Source of the DNA: Methylobacterium marchantiae
GTDB lineage: Bacteria > Pseudomonadota > Alphaproteobacteria > Rhizobiales > Beijerinckiaceae
Direction of reading: 5' to 3'
Assembly (NCBI RefSeq): GCF_022179405.1
Contig: NZ_BPQT01000027.1
Location: forward strand, 1 to 64,000
Length of the DNA: 64,000 nucleotides
Part shown: positions 49,901-58,846 of the stretch, one piece after another
Numbering within the stretch: the first letter of the stretch is position 1
How the letters are laid out: each line of letters begins with the position of its first letter
Program-made: the position numbers and the translations under genes
Notes under the pieces: model-generated
Database searches by the model: none
What the model was told of the DNA's origin: nothing
Seen by the model: only the letters and a program-made list of their open reading frames with translations

Positions 49901-51756
49901 ACGTCTTCGGCAACGGCATGCTGCTCTCGCGGAGCCTGCGGCTGATCGCGGCCTTCGACCACCGCGACATCTTCCTCGATCCCGATCCCGACGCCGCGGC
50001 GAGCTTCGCCGAGCGCCGCCGCCTGTTCGATCTCGGGCGCTCCTCCTGGGCCGATTACGACCGCGCGCTGATCTCGCGCGGGGGCGGCGTCTTCCCGCGC
50101 AGCCTGAAGACCGTCCCGCTCTCGCCCGAGATCCAGGCGGCCCTGGGCATCGACCGGAGCGAGGCGTCGCCTGCGGAGGTGATGCAGGCGATCCTGAAGG
50201 CGCCGGTGGATCTCCTCTGGTTCGGCGGCATCGGCACCTACATCCGCGCCGCCAGCGAGACCGACGAGGAGGCGGGCGACCGCGCCAACGACGCCGTGCG
50301 CATCACCGGGGCGATGCTGCGCGCCAAGGTGATCGGGGAAGGCGCCAATCTCGGCCTGACCCAGCGCGGGCGCATCGAGGCCGCGCGCGCCGGCATCCGC
50401 CTGAATACCGACGCCATCGACAATTCGGCGGGCGTCAACACCTCCGACGTGGAGGTGAACATCAAGATCGCCCTGATGACGCCGGAGCGCGACGGGCGCC
50501 TCGATCCGGAAGCGCGCAACGCGCTCCTCGTGACGATGACCGACGATGTCGCCGCCCTGGTTCTGCGCAACAACCAGCTCCAGACCCTCGCCCTGTCGCT
50601 GGCCCTGCGTCGCGGCGCCGGCGAGACGGGCTTCGCCATGCGGGTGATGCAGGCGCTGGAGGCGGAAGGGCGCCTCGACCGCGGCGTCGAGCTCCTGCCC
50701 GACGACGCGGCGCTCGGCGACCGCCTGCGTCGCGGCGAGGGTCTGACCCGGCCGGAATATGCGGTGCTGCTGGCCTACGCCAAGCTCTCGCTCTACGATT
50801 CCCTCCTCGCGAGCCCCGTGCCCGACGATCCGTATTTCGACCGGGAATTGCAGCGCTACTTCCCGCCGGCGCTCAAGCGGCAGTTCCCCGACGCGGTGAA
50901 GGGCCACCGCCTGCGCCGGGAGATCATTGCCACCGCCCTCTCGAACATCATCGTCAACCGGGGCGGTCCGACCCTCGTCACCCGGCTCATCGACGAGACC
51001 GGGGCCGATGCGGCGGCCATCGCCAAGGCCTATGCCATCACCCGCGACGCCTACGGGCTGCTCGAACTCAACCTCGCCATCGACGGGCTCGACGGGACCA
51101 TCCCGGGCCAGGAACAGCTCGGGCTCTATGCCGAGGTGCAGGACCTGCTCTCGAACCGCATCGTCTGGTTCATCCGCAATCTCGATCTCTCGGGAGGGAT
51201 CTCGCCGATCGTCGCCCGCTACCGGGAGGGGGTGAGCGCGGTGCTGGAAGCGCTGCCTAAGGTGCTCGACGACGAGGCCATGGCGGCGATCGAGGCGCGC
51301 AGGGCCGATCTCACCGGCCGGGGCATGGCGGATGAGCCCGCGCGCCGGCTCGCCAGCCTGAAGGCGCTGCTCTCGGCGCCCGACATCGTTCGCGTCGCCG
51401 AGACCGACGGCCATTCGCTGCCGGAGATCGCGGCGACGCACTTCGCCCTGGAACAGGCCTTCCGCCTCGACGACCTCACCGCCGCCGCCCGCAAGGTGCC
51501 CATCGCCGACACGTTCGATCACGTCGCCCTGGAACGGGCGGTCGCCGGCATGTCGACGGCTCATCGCAGCCTCACCGCCGAAGTGGTGGGAGATGTCGGC
51601 GCGGGGGCGGAGGCCGTGGCGGCCTGGAGCGAGGCGAAGGGCCCCGCGCTCAAGCGCATCCGCGGCGCGGTGGAAGCCATCGCCTCTTCCGGCCTCACGG
51701 TCTCGAAGGCGGTGGTCGCGGCGAGCCTCCTCGCCGATCTGGCCCGGCGCCCGTAA
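46915..51756 (+). CDS. NAD-specific glutamate dehydrogenase, large (1600-residue) type
   Basis: 1613 aa from the ATG at 46915, eight bases after GAGGAG. It converts glutamate and NAD(+) to 2-oxoglutarate, NH4(+) and NADH, mainly for glutamate breakdown. The long N-terminal part (1-700) carries ACT-like regulatory modules (for example [18 protein letters not shown]). The catalytic domain (about 800-1250) contains [20 protein letters not shown] and [10 protein letters not shown], with the catalytic Lys, and the NAD-binding part with WFGGIGTYI. The C-terminal helical domain completes the family length. It appears monocistronic. Confidence 0.94.
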   Translation: [1613 protein letters not shown]

Positions 51757-51770
51757 CGCGGGACGGTCTC

Positions 51771-51787
51771 CCGGCCATAACGGCCGG
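51771..51787 (+). terminator. Small hairpin after the glutamate dehydrogenase gene
   Basis: CCGGCC and GGCCGG arms around five bases, 15 bp after the stop. There is no T-run, so a terminator role is only likely by position. Confidence 0.35.
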
Positions 51788-51984
51788 AAGACGCGAAACC
51801 TCACGGGATCGGCCTTCCAAAGACCATCGTCCGATTTCGCAGGCGACCGGAACGCGCCGCTCGAACGAAGCTGGGAGCAGTAGGAACATGTCTTCGAAGA
51901 GGGAGACAAAAGAGCGCCTCGCAGAACGGGCACGGATGGCATGGGTGAGCGTTGGTCCTTTTACAGCTCGCTTCCTTCTCCCTG

Positions 51985-52430
51985 ATGATCTCTGGACCGA
52001 GATCGCCCCGCTTCTGCCACCGGCCCGAACCCGACGGATCGGGATCACCGGCACGACAGCGTGATGAGGGCAGCAATCCTCGATGCCATACAGCCTTTGC
52101 GGAGCGGTCGGAGGGGACGATCTTGACGCCGGCCGGACGGGCTGCACGCCGACACAGCCTATGAAGTCCGACAGCGTCGACACGATTGCCGGGCGCAGGG
52201 GATCGTGCCCCGCATCGCACGTAAAGGCATCGAGAGCGGCGAGAAACTCGGCCGCCGCACTGGGTCGCGGAGCGCAGCCACGCCTGGTTCAACCGCTTCC
52301 GCCGCCTGCCAGTCCGCACGAGCGCCGCGCCGAACCGTAAGGAACGCTCAGCGACATCGACGAGGCCTTCACTGGCGTTTCAGTGAGCCTCATCGCTCGC
52401 AACCACTGCAGACGGTTCGGCTAGGCGCTT
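51985..52430 (+). mobile_element. Decayed IS5-family transposase relic
   Basis: Pieces of one transposase are readable in shifting frames. They are DDLWTEIAPLLPPARTRR (51985 on), RDHRHDSVMRAAILDAIQ, then LHADTAYEVRQRRHDCRAQG with IVPRIARKGIESGEKLGRR (about 52143-52260), and HWVAERSHAWFNRFRRLPVR (52258 on). This order matches the N-terminus and the C-terminal part of IS5/IS427-type DDE transposases. The central segment with the catalytic Asp is deleted and at least two frameshifts separate the parts. It cannot encode a working enzyme. I could not define terminal inverted repeats. Confidence 0.75.
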
Positions 52431-52587
52431 TAAGCGTGCGGTCGATCCGTGCAAGCCACCAGTTTGGGTCACTCATGGGGCGTAGGATGCGCTCGACCGA
52501 ATAAAATTCTGGCGCGGCCGGCACTTATGGGACGCTGAGTAGAATTTCAGCGACGATCGTGGGGCCTCATGTAACGCCCAACGGGAA

Positions 52588-52662
52588 TGGTGCCGGATGA
52601 GGGGATTGAACCCCCGACCTTCGGTTTACAAAACCGCTGCTCTACCGCTGAGCTAATCCGGC
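52588..52662 (-). tRNA. tRNA-Thr (anticodon TGT)
   Basis: 75 nt with encoded CCA. On the minus strand it starts GCCGGATTAGCTCAGCGG. The acceptor GCCGGAT pairs with ATCCGGC. The anticodon stem GCGGT/ACCGA (last pair weak) encloses TTTGTAA, giving TGT, which reads ACA threonine codons. The T arm contains GGTTCAATCC. The 3' side faces the IS5 relic. Confidence 0.95.
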
Positions 52663-53019
52663 ATTCCGACACCGGTCCCGGTGCCCGTTCGATCCTCGCC
52701 CGAACCCTACGCTCTTCCGGCGGGTGATCGGCGGGCTTCACGCCTCGAGGCGATCCGATCGCAGGGTAAGCTGCGCCGGATCGATCCGTTAGCTACCAGC
52801 CGGGCGCAAGGCATTCAACCGCCGATGACGCGGGCCCGACGATCGAGCCGGACGTGCGCGGGCAGGACATCCCGCGGACAGACGTCCGCGCGGGGGCGAT
52901 GTGCCTCTCCCGATGCTGTCGGCGGGACGAAATGTGGGCTGTCGGTCTTGGCAACAAATTAATCTGTCGCCGGCATTCTCGATGATGAACCGGCGAATCT
53001 GGGACGGGTGGGAAACGGC

Positions 53020-53916
53020 ATGCATATCGTCATCGTCGATACGAGCCGCGTCGTCCTGAAGGTCGTCGCCGGGCTGCTCGAACCGCAGGGCCATACGGTC
53101 GACGTCTTCACCGATTCGCAGGTCGCTCTCGATTTCGTCACCTACACCCCCACCGTGCGCGTGATGATCACGAGCCTGGAAGTGCGCCCCTTGAGCGGCC
53201 TCGAACTGTGCTGGTCGGCGCGGCTGATCGCCGAGACCAACCGGCCGCTCTACGTGATCACCATGTCCTCGGCCCGCAATTCCCGGAATCTCGCCGAGGC
53301 CCTCGACAGCGGCGCCGACGATTTCATCGAGAAGCCGCCCGGCGCCGAGGAACTCCATGCCCGCATGCGCGCGGCCGACCGGCTGACGACCATGCAGAGC
53401 GAACTGATCCGCCTCGCGGAAACAGATCCTCTCACCGGCCTCCTCAACCGCCGCGCCTTCCTGCAGCGCGTGCGGGACGCGTCCGACCGCGTCGGCAAGC
53501 ACGGCGCCATGTCGGCGATCCTGGTAGATATCGACCATTTCAAGCGCATCAACGACGAATACGGTCACGATGTCGGCGACACGGCGATCCAGAGCGTCAG
53601 CAGGGTCATTGCCGACGAGGGGATCGTGGGTCGGCTCGGCGGCGAGGAGTTCGGCATCGTGCTGCCGTACCGGTCGATGGCCGATGCCGAGGCCCTCGCG
53701 TCGCGGCTGCGCCTCCTCGTCGAGGCCATGCGCATCCGCGGCGCGCGCACGCCGATCCGGCTGACCTGCAGCTTCGGCGTCAGCGAATGGACCGAGAGCG
53801 ACACGATCGAAGCCATGATCAAACGGGCCGACATCGCCCTCTACGAGGCCAAGACCACGGGCCGCAACCGGGTGATCTCCGCCGCCTCCGACCTCCTCCT
53901 CGCCCGCGCCGGCTGA
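53020..53916 (+). CDS. Diguanylate cyclase with degenerate receiver domain
   Basis: 298 aa from the ATG at 53020 (a GTG at 53008 is possible). Residues 1-118 form a response-regulator receiver: IVDTSRVVLKVVAGLL, then ITSLEVRPLSGLEL, and the conserved Lys105 in EKPP. The usual phospho-acceptor Asp is Ser52, and one of the acidic-pair residues is Thr8. The GGDEF domain (about 130-290) is intact, with DPLTGLLNRRAF, DIDHFKRINDEYGHDVGD and GGEEF (207-211), so c-di-GMP synthesis is likely. No inhibitory RxxD site precedes GGEEF. Control is probably not by ordinary phosphorylation. Confidence 0.88.
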   Translation: MHIVIVDTSRVVLKVVAGLLEPQGHTVDVFTDSQVALDFVTYTPTVRVMITSLEVRPLSGLELCWSARLIAETNRPLYVITMSSARNSRNLAEALDSGADDFIEKPPGAEELHARMRAADRLTTMQSELIRLAETDPLTGLLNRRAFLQRVRDASDRVGKHGAMSAILVDIDHFKRINDEYGHDVGDTAIQSVSRVIADEGIVGRLGGEEFGIVLPYRSMADAEALASRLRLLVEAMRIRGARTPIRLTCSFGVSEWTESDTIEAMIKRADIALYEAKTTGRNRVISAASDLLLARAG

Positions 53917-54173
53917 ATCCGGGCGCGATCCCGTTTCGGACCGTCGGCAGGGCCGCGATGTTTCTCCGCGAGACAGTCCCGCGCAGCATCCGGATCGGAA
54001 CCACCTGTCTTAACCAATCTTGCGGGCTTTCACGGCAGATTTTTACAGGATTCTCTTGAGTCTCGGCGGATTCCTATAGCATTCTTGATTAACGAGATCA
54101 TGGAACAGGATTTGATCTGCTCTTGACCAGCCTGGTCGCGACGTTTCGCGATGGGACAGAAGGGGGAGCGGCA

Positions 54174-54857
54174 ATGAACCAAGCCGTTGGGGTCTTGATC
54201 GTCGACGAGCCAGTCGGGCTCGGGCCTGTACTGCGTGCATTCCTGGAGCATGAACCGAGCCTCCACACGGTGGGCGAGGCTGACCTGCCGCTCGGCGGTC
54301 CGGGCACCGAGACCGTCGTCGCCCTGGTCTTCCTGCCCGAAGGCATGGCCGAGGGCGGGATCGCACAGATCACCGCGCTCAAGCGCCATCCGCGTCTGCG
54401 CGTGCTCGCCGCCTTCCAGAGCCTGGGCGCCGAGGCCCTGCGCGCTCTCCTGGTGGCGGGTGTCGATGCCGTGATCGCGCAATCCGCCACCCCGCGTGAG
54501 ATCAGTGCCACGATCGTCGCCCTGGCCCATTCCGCCGCTGCGGATAGGGAGACGTCCGGCGTCGCGGAGGCCGGCGAGGGGCTTACGCCGCGCGAGGCGG
54601 AGATCCTGCGCTTCCTCAGCGCCGGGTTCAGCAACAAGGAAGTGGCCCGCCGCCTCAGCCTCAGCGTCCGCACCGTGGAGACGCACCGGCTCAACCTGCG
54701 CCGCAAGACCCAGACGGGACGCCTGAAGGACCTCGTCTGTCTCGCCCGGCAACTGGGCCTGGCCCCCGTGGTCGATAGCGAGGCGCCGCGCCGCAGCGGC
54801 GGGGAGACCAGCCTCCACGGCCGTGGGCCGACCATGGAAGCGATGGCGCGCCATTGA
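54174..54857 (+). CDS. LuxR/NarL-type regulator with degenerate receiver
   Basis: 227 aa from the ATG at 54174, preceded by GGGGGAGCGG. The N-terminal 120 residues have the receiver fold (VLIVDEPVGLGPVLRAFLEH, then VVALVFLPEGMAEGG). The strand that should end with the phospho-Asp reads LVFLPEG around residue 54, so no acceptor is visible. The C-terminus (about 137-195) is a clear LuxR helix-turn-helix: LTPREAEILRFLSAGFSNKE and LSVRTVETHRLNLRRKT. It is 257 bp after the diguanylate cyclase gene on the same strand, and convergent with the cytochrome bd gene. Targets are unknown. Confidence 0.85.
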   Translation: MNQAVGVLIVDEPVGLGPVLRAFLEHEPSLHTVGEADLPLGGPGTETVVALVFLPEGMAEGGIAQITALKRHPRLRVLAAFQSLGAEALRALLVAGVDAVIAQSATPREISATIVALAHSAAADRETSGVAEAGEGLTPREAEILRFLSAGFSNKEVARRLSLSVRTVETHRLNLRRKTQTGRLKDLVCLARQLGLAPVVDSEAPRRSGGETSLHGRGPTMEAMARH

Positions 54858-54896
54858 CGGGGCGCGGCGGGCCGGCGCGCGCGGGATGATCCGGCC

Positions 54897-56312
54897 TCAG
54901 GCCGGGTTTCCCTCCAGGGTTTCGGTGACGGCCGAGAGCGGTCGTTTGGGCTTGCGATGGGTGTCCTCCCCGCGCAGGGCCTCTTCGAGGGGCTCGGGGC
55001 CTTTTCGCAGCAGCTTGGCGAGGTAGTAGCTGCCAAAGCCGAAGATGATCGCGTAGGTGACGAGGAAGCCGATCAGCGAGGCTGTCACCGCGTTGACGGT
55101 GAGGGGCGAATGCGCATCCGCCGTGCGCATGTAGCCGTAGACGATGTAGGGCTGGCGCCCGATCTCGGCGGTGAACCAGCCGAACAGGACGGCGCCGAAG
55201 CCCGAGGGCGTCATCAGCATCGCCGCGTTCAGGAACCACCGGTTCGAGTAGAGGGTGCCCTTCCAGCGCAGGTAGAGGCTCCACAGGCTCAGGCCCAGCA
55301 TCGCCATGCCGATCGCGACCATGATGCGGAACGAGTAGAAGACCGGCCAGACCGGCGGCCTCTGGTCCGGCGGCACGTCCTTCAGACCCGGCACCACGCC
55401 CGAGAAATCGTGGGTGAGGATGAAGCTGCCGAGCCTCGGGATGCCGATCTCGAAATCGTTCTTCTCCTCCTTCATGTTGGGGATCGCGAACAGCAGCAGC
55501 GGCATGTCGGCCTGCCGGTCCCAATTGGCTTCGATCGCCGCGAGCTTGGTCGGCTGCAGCTTCAGCACCGCGAGGCCGTGCGCATCGCCGATGAAGATCT
55601 GGATCGGCGTGCAGATCACCGCGAACCACAGGGCCATGGAGAGCGAGATCCTGGCGCCCGCGACCTTCTCGGCCGGCTCCTTGCGGGCGCGCAGGATCAT
55701 CCAGGCCGACATGCCCGCCACCGCGAAGGCCGTGGTGAGGAAGCAGCCGAGCACCATGTGGGCGTAGCGGATCGGGAAGGACGGGTTGAAGATCACCTGC
55801 CACCAATCGGTGGCGATCGCCCGCCCGTTCTCGACCACGAAGCCGGCCGGAGTCTGCATCCAGGAATTGGCCGAGAGGATCCAGAACGCCGAGATCAGGG
55901 TGCCGAGCGCCACCATGCAGGTGGAGACGAAATGCAGCCGGTCGCCGACCCGCTCCCAGCCGAACAGCATGATCCCGAGGAAGCCCGCCTCCAGGAAGAA
56001 GGCGGTGATGACCTCGTACTGGATCAGGGGCCCGAGCACGTTGCCGGTGAAATCGGAATAGCGCGACCAGTTGGTGCCGAGCTGGTAGCTCATCACGATG
56101 CCGGACACGACGCCGAGGCCGAACGAGACCGCGAACACCTTCACCCAGAACCGGTAGAGGTTCCGGTACATCGGGTTGCCGGTCCACAGCCACTGGCCTT
56201 CGAGCCGCGCGAGGAAGCTCGCCAGTCCGATGGTGAAGGCCGGGAAGATGATGTGGAAGGCCATGGTGAAGCCGAACTGGATACGCGAGAGCGTGAGCGC
56301 GTCGACGTCCAT
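54897..56312 (-). CDS. cydA: Cytochrome bd-type quinol oxidase subunit I (CydA/CioA)
   Basis: 471 aa, nine TM helices. It oxidises quinol and reduces O2 without pumping protons. The heme b595 ligand His is in FTMAFHIIFPAFTIGLASFL (about residue 19), and the heme b558 His is in YAHMVLGCFLTTAFAVAGM. The acidic channel residues are in IQYEVITAFFLEAGFLGIML. The short Q-loop region with GWFTAEIGRQPYIVYGYMRT suggests the CioA (cyanide-insensitive) branch. Subunit II (cydB), normally directly downstream, is absent; a convergent LuxR gene occupies that place. Confidence 0.9.
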   Translation of the reverse strand: MDVDALTLSRIQFGFTMAFHIIFPAFTIGLASFLARLEGQWLWTGNPMYRNLYRFWVKVFAVSFGLGVVSGIVMSYQLGTNWSRYSDFTGNVLGPLIQYEVITAFFLEAGFLGIMLFGWERVGDRLHFVSTCMVALGTLISAFWILSANSWMQTPAGFVVENGRAIATDWWQVIFNPSFPIRYAHMVLGCFLTTAFAVAGMSAWMILRARKEPAEKVAGARISLSMALWFAVICTPIQIFIGDAHGLAVLKLQPTKLAAIEANWDRQADMPLLLFAIPNMKEEKNDFEIGIPRLGSFILTHDFSGVVPGLKDVPPDQRPPVWPVFYSFRIMVAIGMAMLGLSLWSLYLRWKGTLYSNRWFLNAAMLMTPSGFGAVLFGWFTAEIGRQPYIVYGYMRTADAHSPLTVNAVTASLIGFLVTYAIIFGFGSYYLAKLLRKGPEPLEEALRGEDTHRKPKRPLSAVTETLEGNPA

Positions 56313-56684
56313 GGCGATGTTCCCGAAAGGCGGCTCGTTCGCGATCGAGCCTGGAATTGATCCAGCCTAGAACACGTCTCGCCTCATCCCAAGCGCCGCG
56401 TCGCCGCAAGACCGGCAACATCAGCGACCGGTCGATCGCCTTGCCGCCGCGTGGCGCTCCCAAGGGCGGGCTCTCCCGGCTTCGTCGCGCCCGTCGCATT
56501 CCGGCCTGCGGAGCAGGTCTCACCACGCGATTCCACGGCATAGCGGACCGGGGAGATGCAGCCCGCGAATTAATCATCGGCTCACTCAGTATCCAGTACG
56601 TCTTTGCAGTCGAACGCCATTGATGCATTGTCCATTAGAGCGGTTCCATCAATGAAAGTTGATCGGCGAGACTCGGAGGGTGCG
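56313..56684. other. Intergenic region between cydA and the FkbM-type gene
   Basis: About 370 bp holding two divergent promoters. Open frames here have no family resemblance. A fairly AT-rich patch (about 56560-56660, including GAATTAATCATCGG) probably belongs to the promoter of the downstream gene. Confidence 0.4.
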
Positions 56685-57458
56685 ATGATCAGATCCATCA
56701 TGTCACGCAAGCTTACCGGCCGGCAGAAATCCACCCTTCGTCATTTCGCCCATCGGATCGGCAAGTATAAACCGCGCGAGATCGAGCGGATGATCGACAG
56801 CATCATCGTCAACGATGGTGCGAAGACGTTTCTCCAGATCGGGGCCAATGACGGTTATTATTCCGACCCGCTCAATCTCGCGATCTTCTCGCACAGGATC
56901 GAAGGCACATTCGTCGAACCGCAGACCAATTATCACCGGGCCTTGCGCAACACCTATGCCGGTTTCGGCGGGATGACCTTCCTCCGATGCGCTATCGCGC
57001 GGCAGGCCGGAACTATGACCATGTATACGCTGGATTGCAGCAGCGGTCGGCTTCCGGGATGGGCCTGCGGCGTCGGAACCCTATCCCGCGAGCAGATCCT
57101 GAAATCGGGCGACCAGATTCCGAACATCGATGCCTACATCCGCTCGGACGAGGTCAATTGCATCACCGTGGACGAGCTTCTCGCCCGTTCGACGACCGAC
57201 GATCCCGATATCATCGCCGTCGATGCGGAGGGGTTCGACTACGATATCCTCTCACAGTTCGATTTCGCCAAATTGTCGGCCAAGCTCGTGGTCTACGAGA
57301 GCGACAGCATGAAGCCGAGCGATGCCGCCTCCCTCGGGCGTGTCCTGACCGATGCGGGATTCGCGCTGATCGAGACCGGTCAGGATACGATTGCCCTGCG
57401 CCGGGACACGCATACCTTCCGCGCGTCCAACGCCGGCAAGGTAGCCATCGCCGCCTGA
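56685..57458 (+). CDS. FkbM-family SAM-dependent methyltransferase
   Basis: 257 aa from the ATG at 56685, five bases after GGAGGG; earlier ATGs have poorer sites. The SAM-binding motif is FLQIGANDGYYSDPLNLAIF (about 48-67) and the second acidic motif is FVEPQTNYHRAL. DIIAVDAEGFDYDIL (about 181-195) is the FkbM hallmark with Asp-x-Glu-Gly. Members O-methylate sugars, polyketides or other small molecules; the substrate is not predictable. It stands alone. Confidence 0.85.
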   Translation: MIRSIMSRKLTGRQKSTLRHFAHRIGKYKPREIERMIDSIIVNDGAKTFLQIGANDGYYSDPLNLAIFSHRIEGTFVEPQTNYHRALRNTYAGFGGMTFLRCAIARQAGTMTMYTLDCSSGRLPGWACGVGTLSREQILKSGDQIPNIDAYIRSDEVNCITVDELLARSTTDDPDIIAVDAEGFDYDILSQFDFAKLSAKLVVYESDSMKPSDAASLGRVLTDAGFALIETGQDTIALRRDTHTFRASNAGKVAIAA

Positions 57459-57498
57459 CGCGGCGAGCCCGACCGGGAGGCGGCGCGCAGGCCCCGGT

Positions 57499-58698
57499 CT
57501 ACGCCGCCGCCAGGGCCTCAGACTTCGCCGATCGGGAGCGTGGCTTGCGCGCCGCCGCCTTCCCGGCCGCCTTGGCTTTCGTCTCGGTCGAAATTTTGCG
57601 CTTGGTCGCAACCCGACCCTTCGCCTGTTCGAGACGGGCCCTCAGCAGCCCAAGGACCGCGGCCTCCTCGGGTTTCAGCCGGGCCATGTCCTCGCGCAGC
57701 TCGTCCTCCACCGCGTCCGTGACCTGGAGCAGCAATGCCCCCTCCAGGTAGCCGTCGAGGACCTCTGGGTGGATGTAGCACTTGCGGCAGATGGTCGGCG
57801 TGTTGCCGAGGCGCGAGGCCACGCTCTCGATGGCCGCACGTAGGTTCTTCTTGGCCTTGGCCTCGCTGTCGAACGCCTCGAATTCCTGGAGGGCGAGGGC
57901 CGCGAGCACGGTGCCGGCCCAGGTCCGGAAATCCTTGGCGGTGATGTCCCGGCCGGTGATCTCGCGCAGGTAGGCGTTGACGTCGGCCGAGGTGACGTCC
58001 CGCCGCTGGCCTTCGTCGTCGAGATACTGGAACAGCTCCTGCCCGGGCAGGTCCTGGCAGGACTTCACGATCCGGGCCACACGCCGGTCTTTCACCGACA
58101 GGTTCCACATCTTGCCGCTCTTGCCCTTGAACCGGAACGTCAGTTCGGCGCCCTCGACCGTCACGTGAGGGTCGCGCAGGGTGGTGAGCCCGTAGCTCTT
58201 GTTGGTGCGGGCATAATCGTCGTTGCCGACGCGGATGAGCGTCGCTTCCAGCAGGTGGACGACGGTGGCGAGCACCTTGTCGCGGGACAGGCCGCGCAGG
58301 CTCATGTCCTTGTCGACCCGTGCACGGATGCCGGGCAGTGCTTCGGCGAAGGCCATGATGTGCTCGAACTTCGTCGAGTCGCGAGCCTGCCGGAAATCGG
58401 GGTGGTAGCGGTACTGCTTGCGCCCTTTGGCGTCCCGTCCCGTGGCTTGGATGTGGCCGTTGGCGCGGGAGCAGATCCAGACGTCGGTATAGGCCGGCGG
58501 GATCGCCAGGGACCGGATGCGCCGGAGGACCTTGGGGTCGCGCACGGGCGCCCCCTTTGGATCGCGATAGGAGAACCCGGTGCCGCTCTTGCGGCGCGTC
58601 AGCCCCGGCCGATCGGCATCGACATAGGCGAGGCCCGCCTCGGCGGCGGCATCCCGCGGATCGGCGACGACACCGTCCTCATCGCGATCCACCGCCAT
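57499..58698 (-). CDS. DNA topoisomerase IB (poxvirus/eukaryote-like)
   Basis: 399 aa from the ATG at 58698, after GGGAGG. It relaxes supercoils through a transient 3'-phosphotyrosine bond. The N-terminal domain has GLTRRKSGTGFSYRDPKG (about 31-48) and PPAYTDVWICSRANGHIQAT. The catalytic core (about 110-330) contains DYARTNKSYGLTTLRDPHV, FKGKSGK and the active-site Tyr in ICRKCYIHPEVL. The C-terminus is a Lys/Ala/Arg-rich tail (about 365-399), likely for DNA contact. Its start region is divergent from the glycosyltransferase gene, 148 bp apart. Confidence 0.92.
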   Translation of the reverse strand: MAVDRDEDGVVADPRDAAAEAGLAYVDADRPGLTRRKSGTGFSYRDPKGAPVRDPKVLRRIRSLAIPPAYTDVWICSRANGHIQATGRDAKGRKQYRYHPDFRQARDSTKFEHIMAFAEALPGIRARVDKDMSLRGLSRDKVLATVVHLLEATLIRVGNDDYARTNKSYGLTTLRDPHVTVEGAELTFRFKGKSGKMWNLSVKDRRVARIVKSCQDLPGQELFQYLDDEGQRRDVTSADVNAYLREITGRDITAKDFRTWAGTVLAALALQEFEAFDSEAKAKKNLRAAIESVASRLGNTPTICRKCYIHPEVLDGYLEGALLLQVTDAVEDELREDMARLKPEEAAVLGLLRARLEQAKGRVATKRKISTETKAKAAGKAAARKPRSRSAKSEALAAA

Positions 58699-58846
58699 CC
58701 TGCGCCTCCCTTCGGTTCTGGGAACGGTCAACCGGCCGGGCCCGGCGCACGTTCCGGCCCCACCCGGCGGCGCGATGTCTCGCCGCTTCCATTCCGCTCG
58801 ACCCGTCCTGGTCCGCCTCGGGCAGCGGCGTGCTACAGCGCCGTCC

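Noticed and set aside
48958-51942. A 994-codon open frame antisense to the NAD-glutamate dehydrogenase gene
   Set aside because: Same codon-composition shadow. It has no recognisable domain and the sense strand is an intact enzyme.
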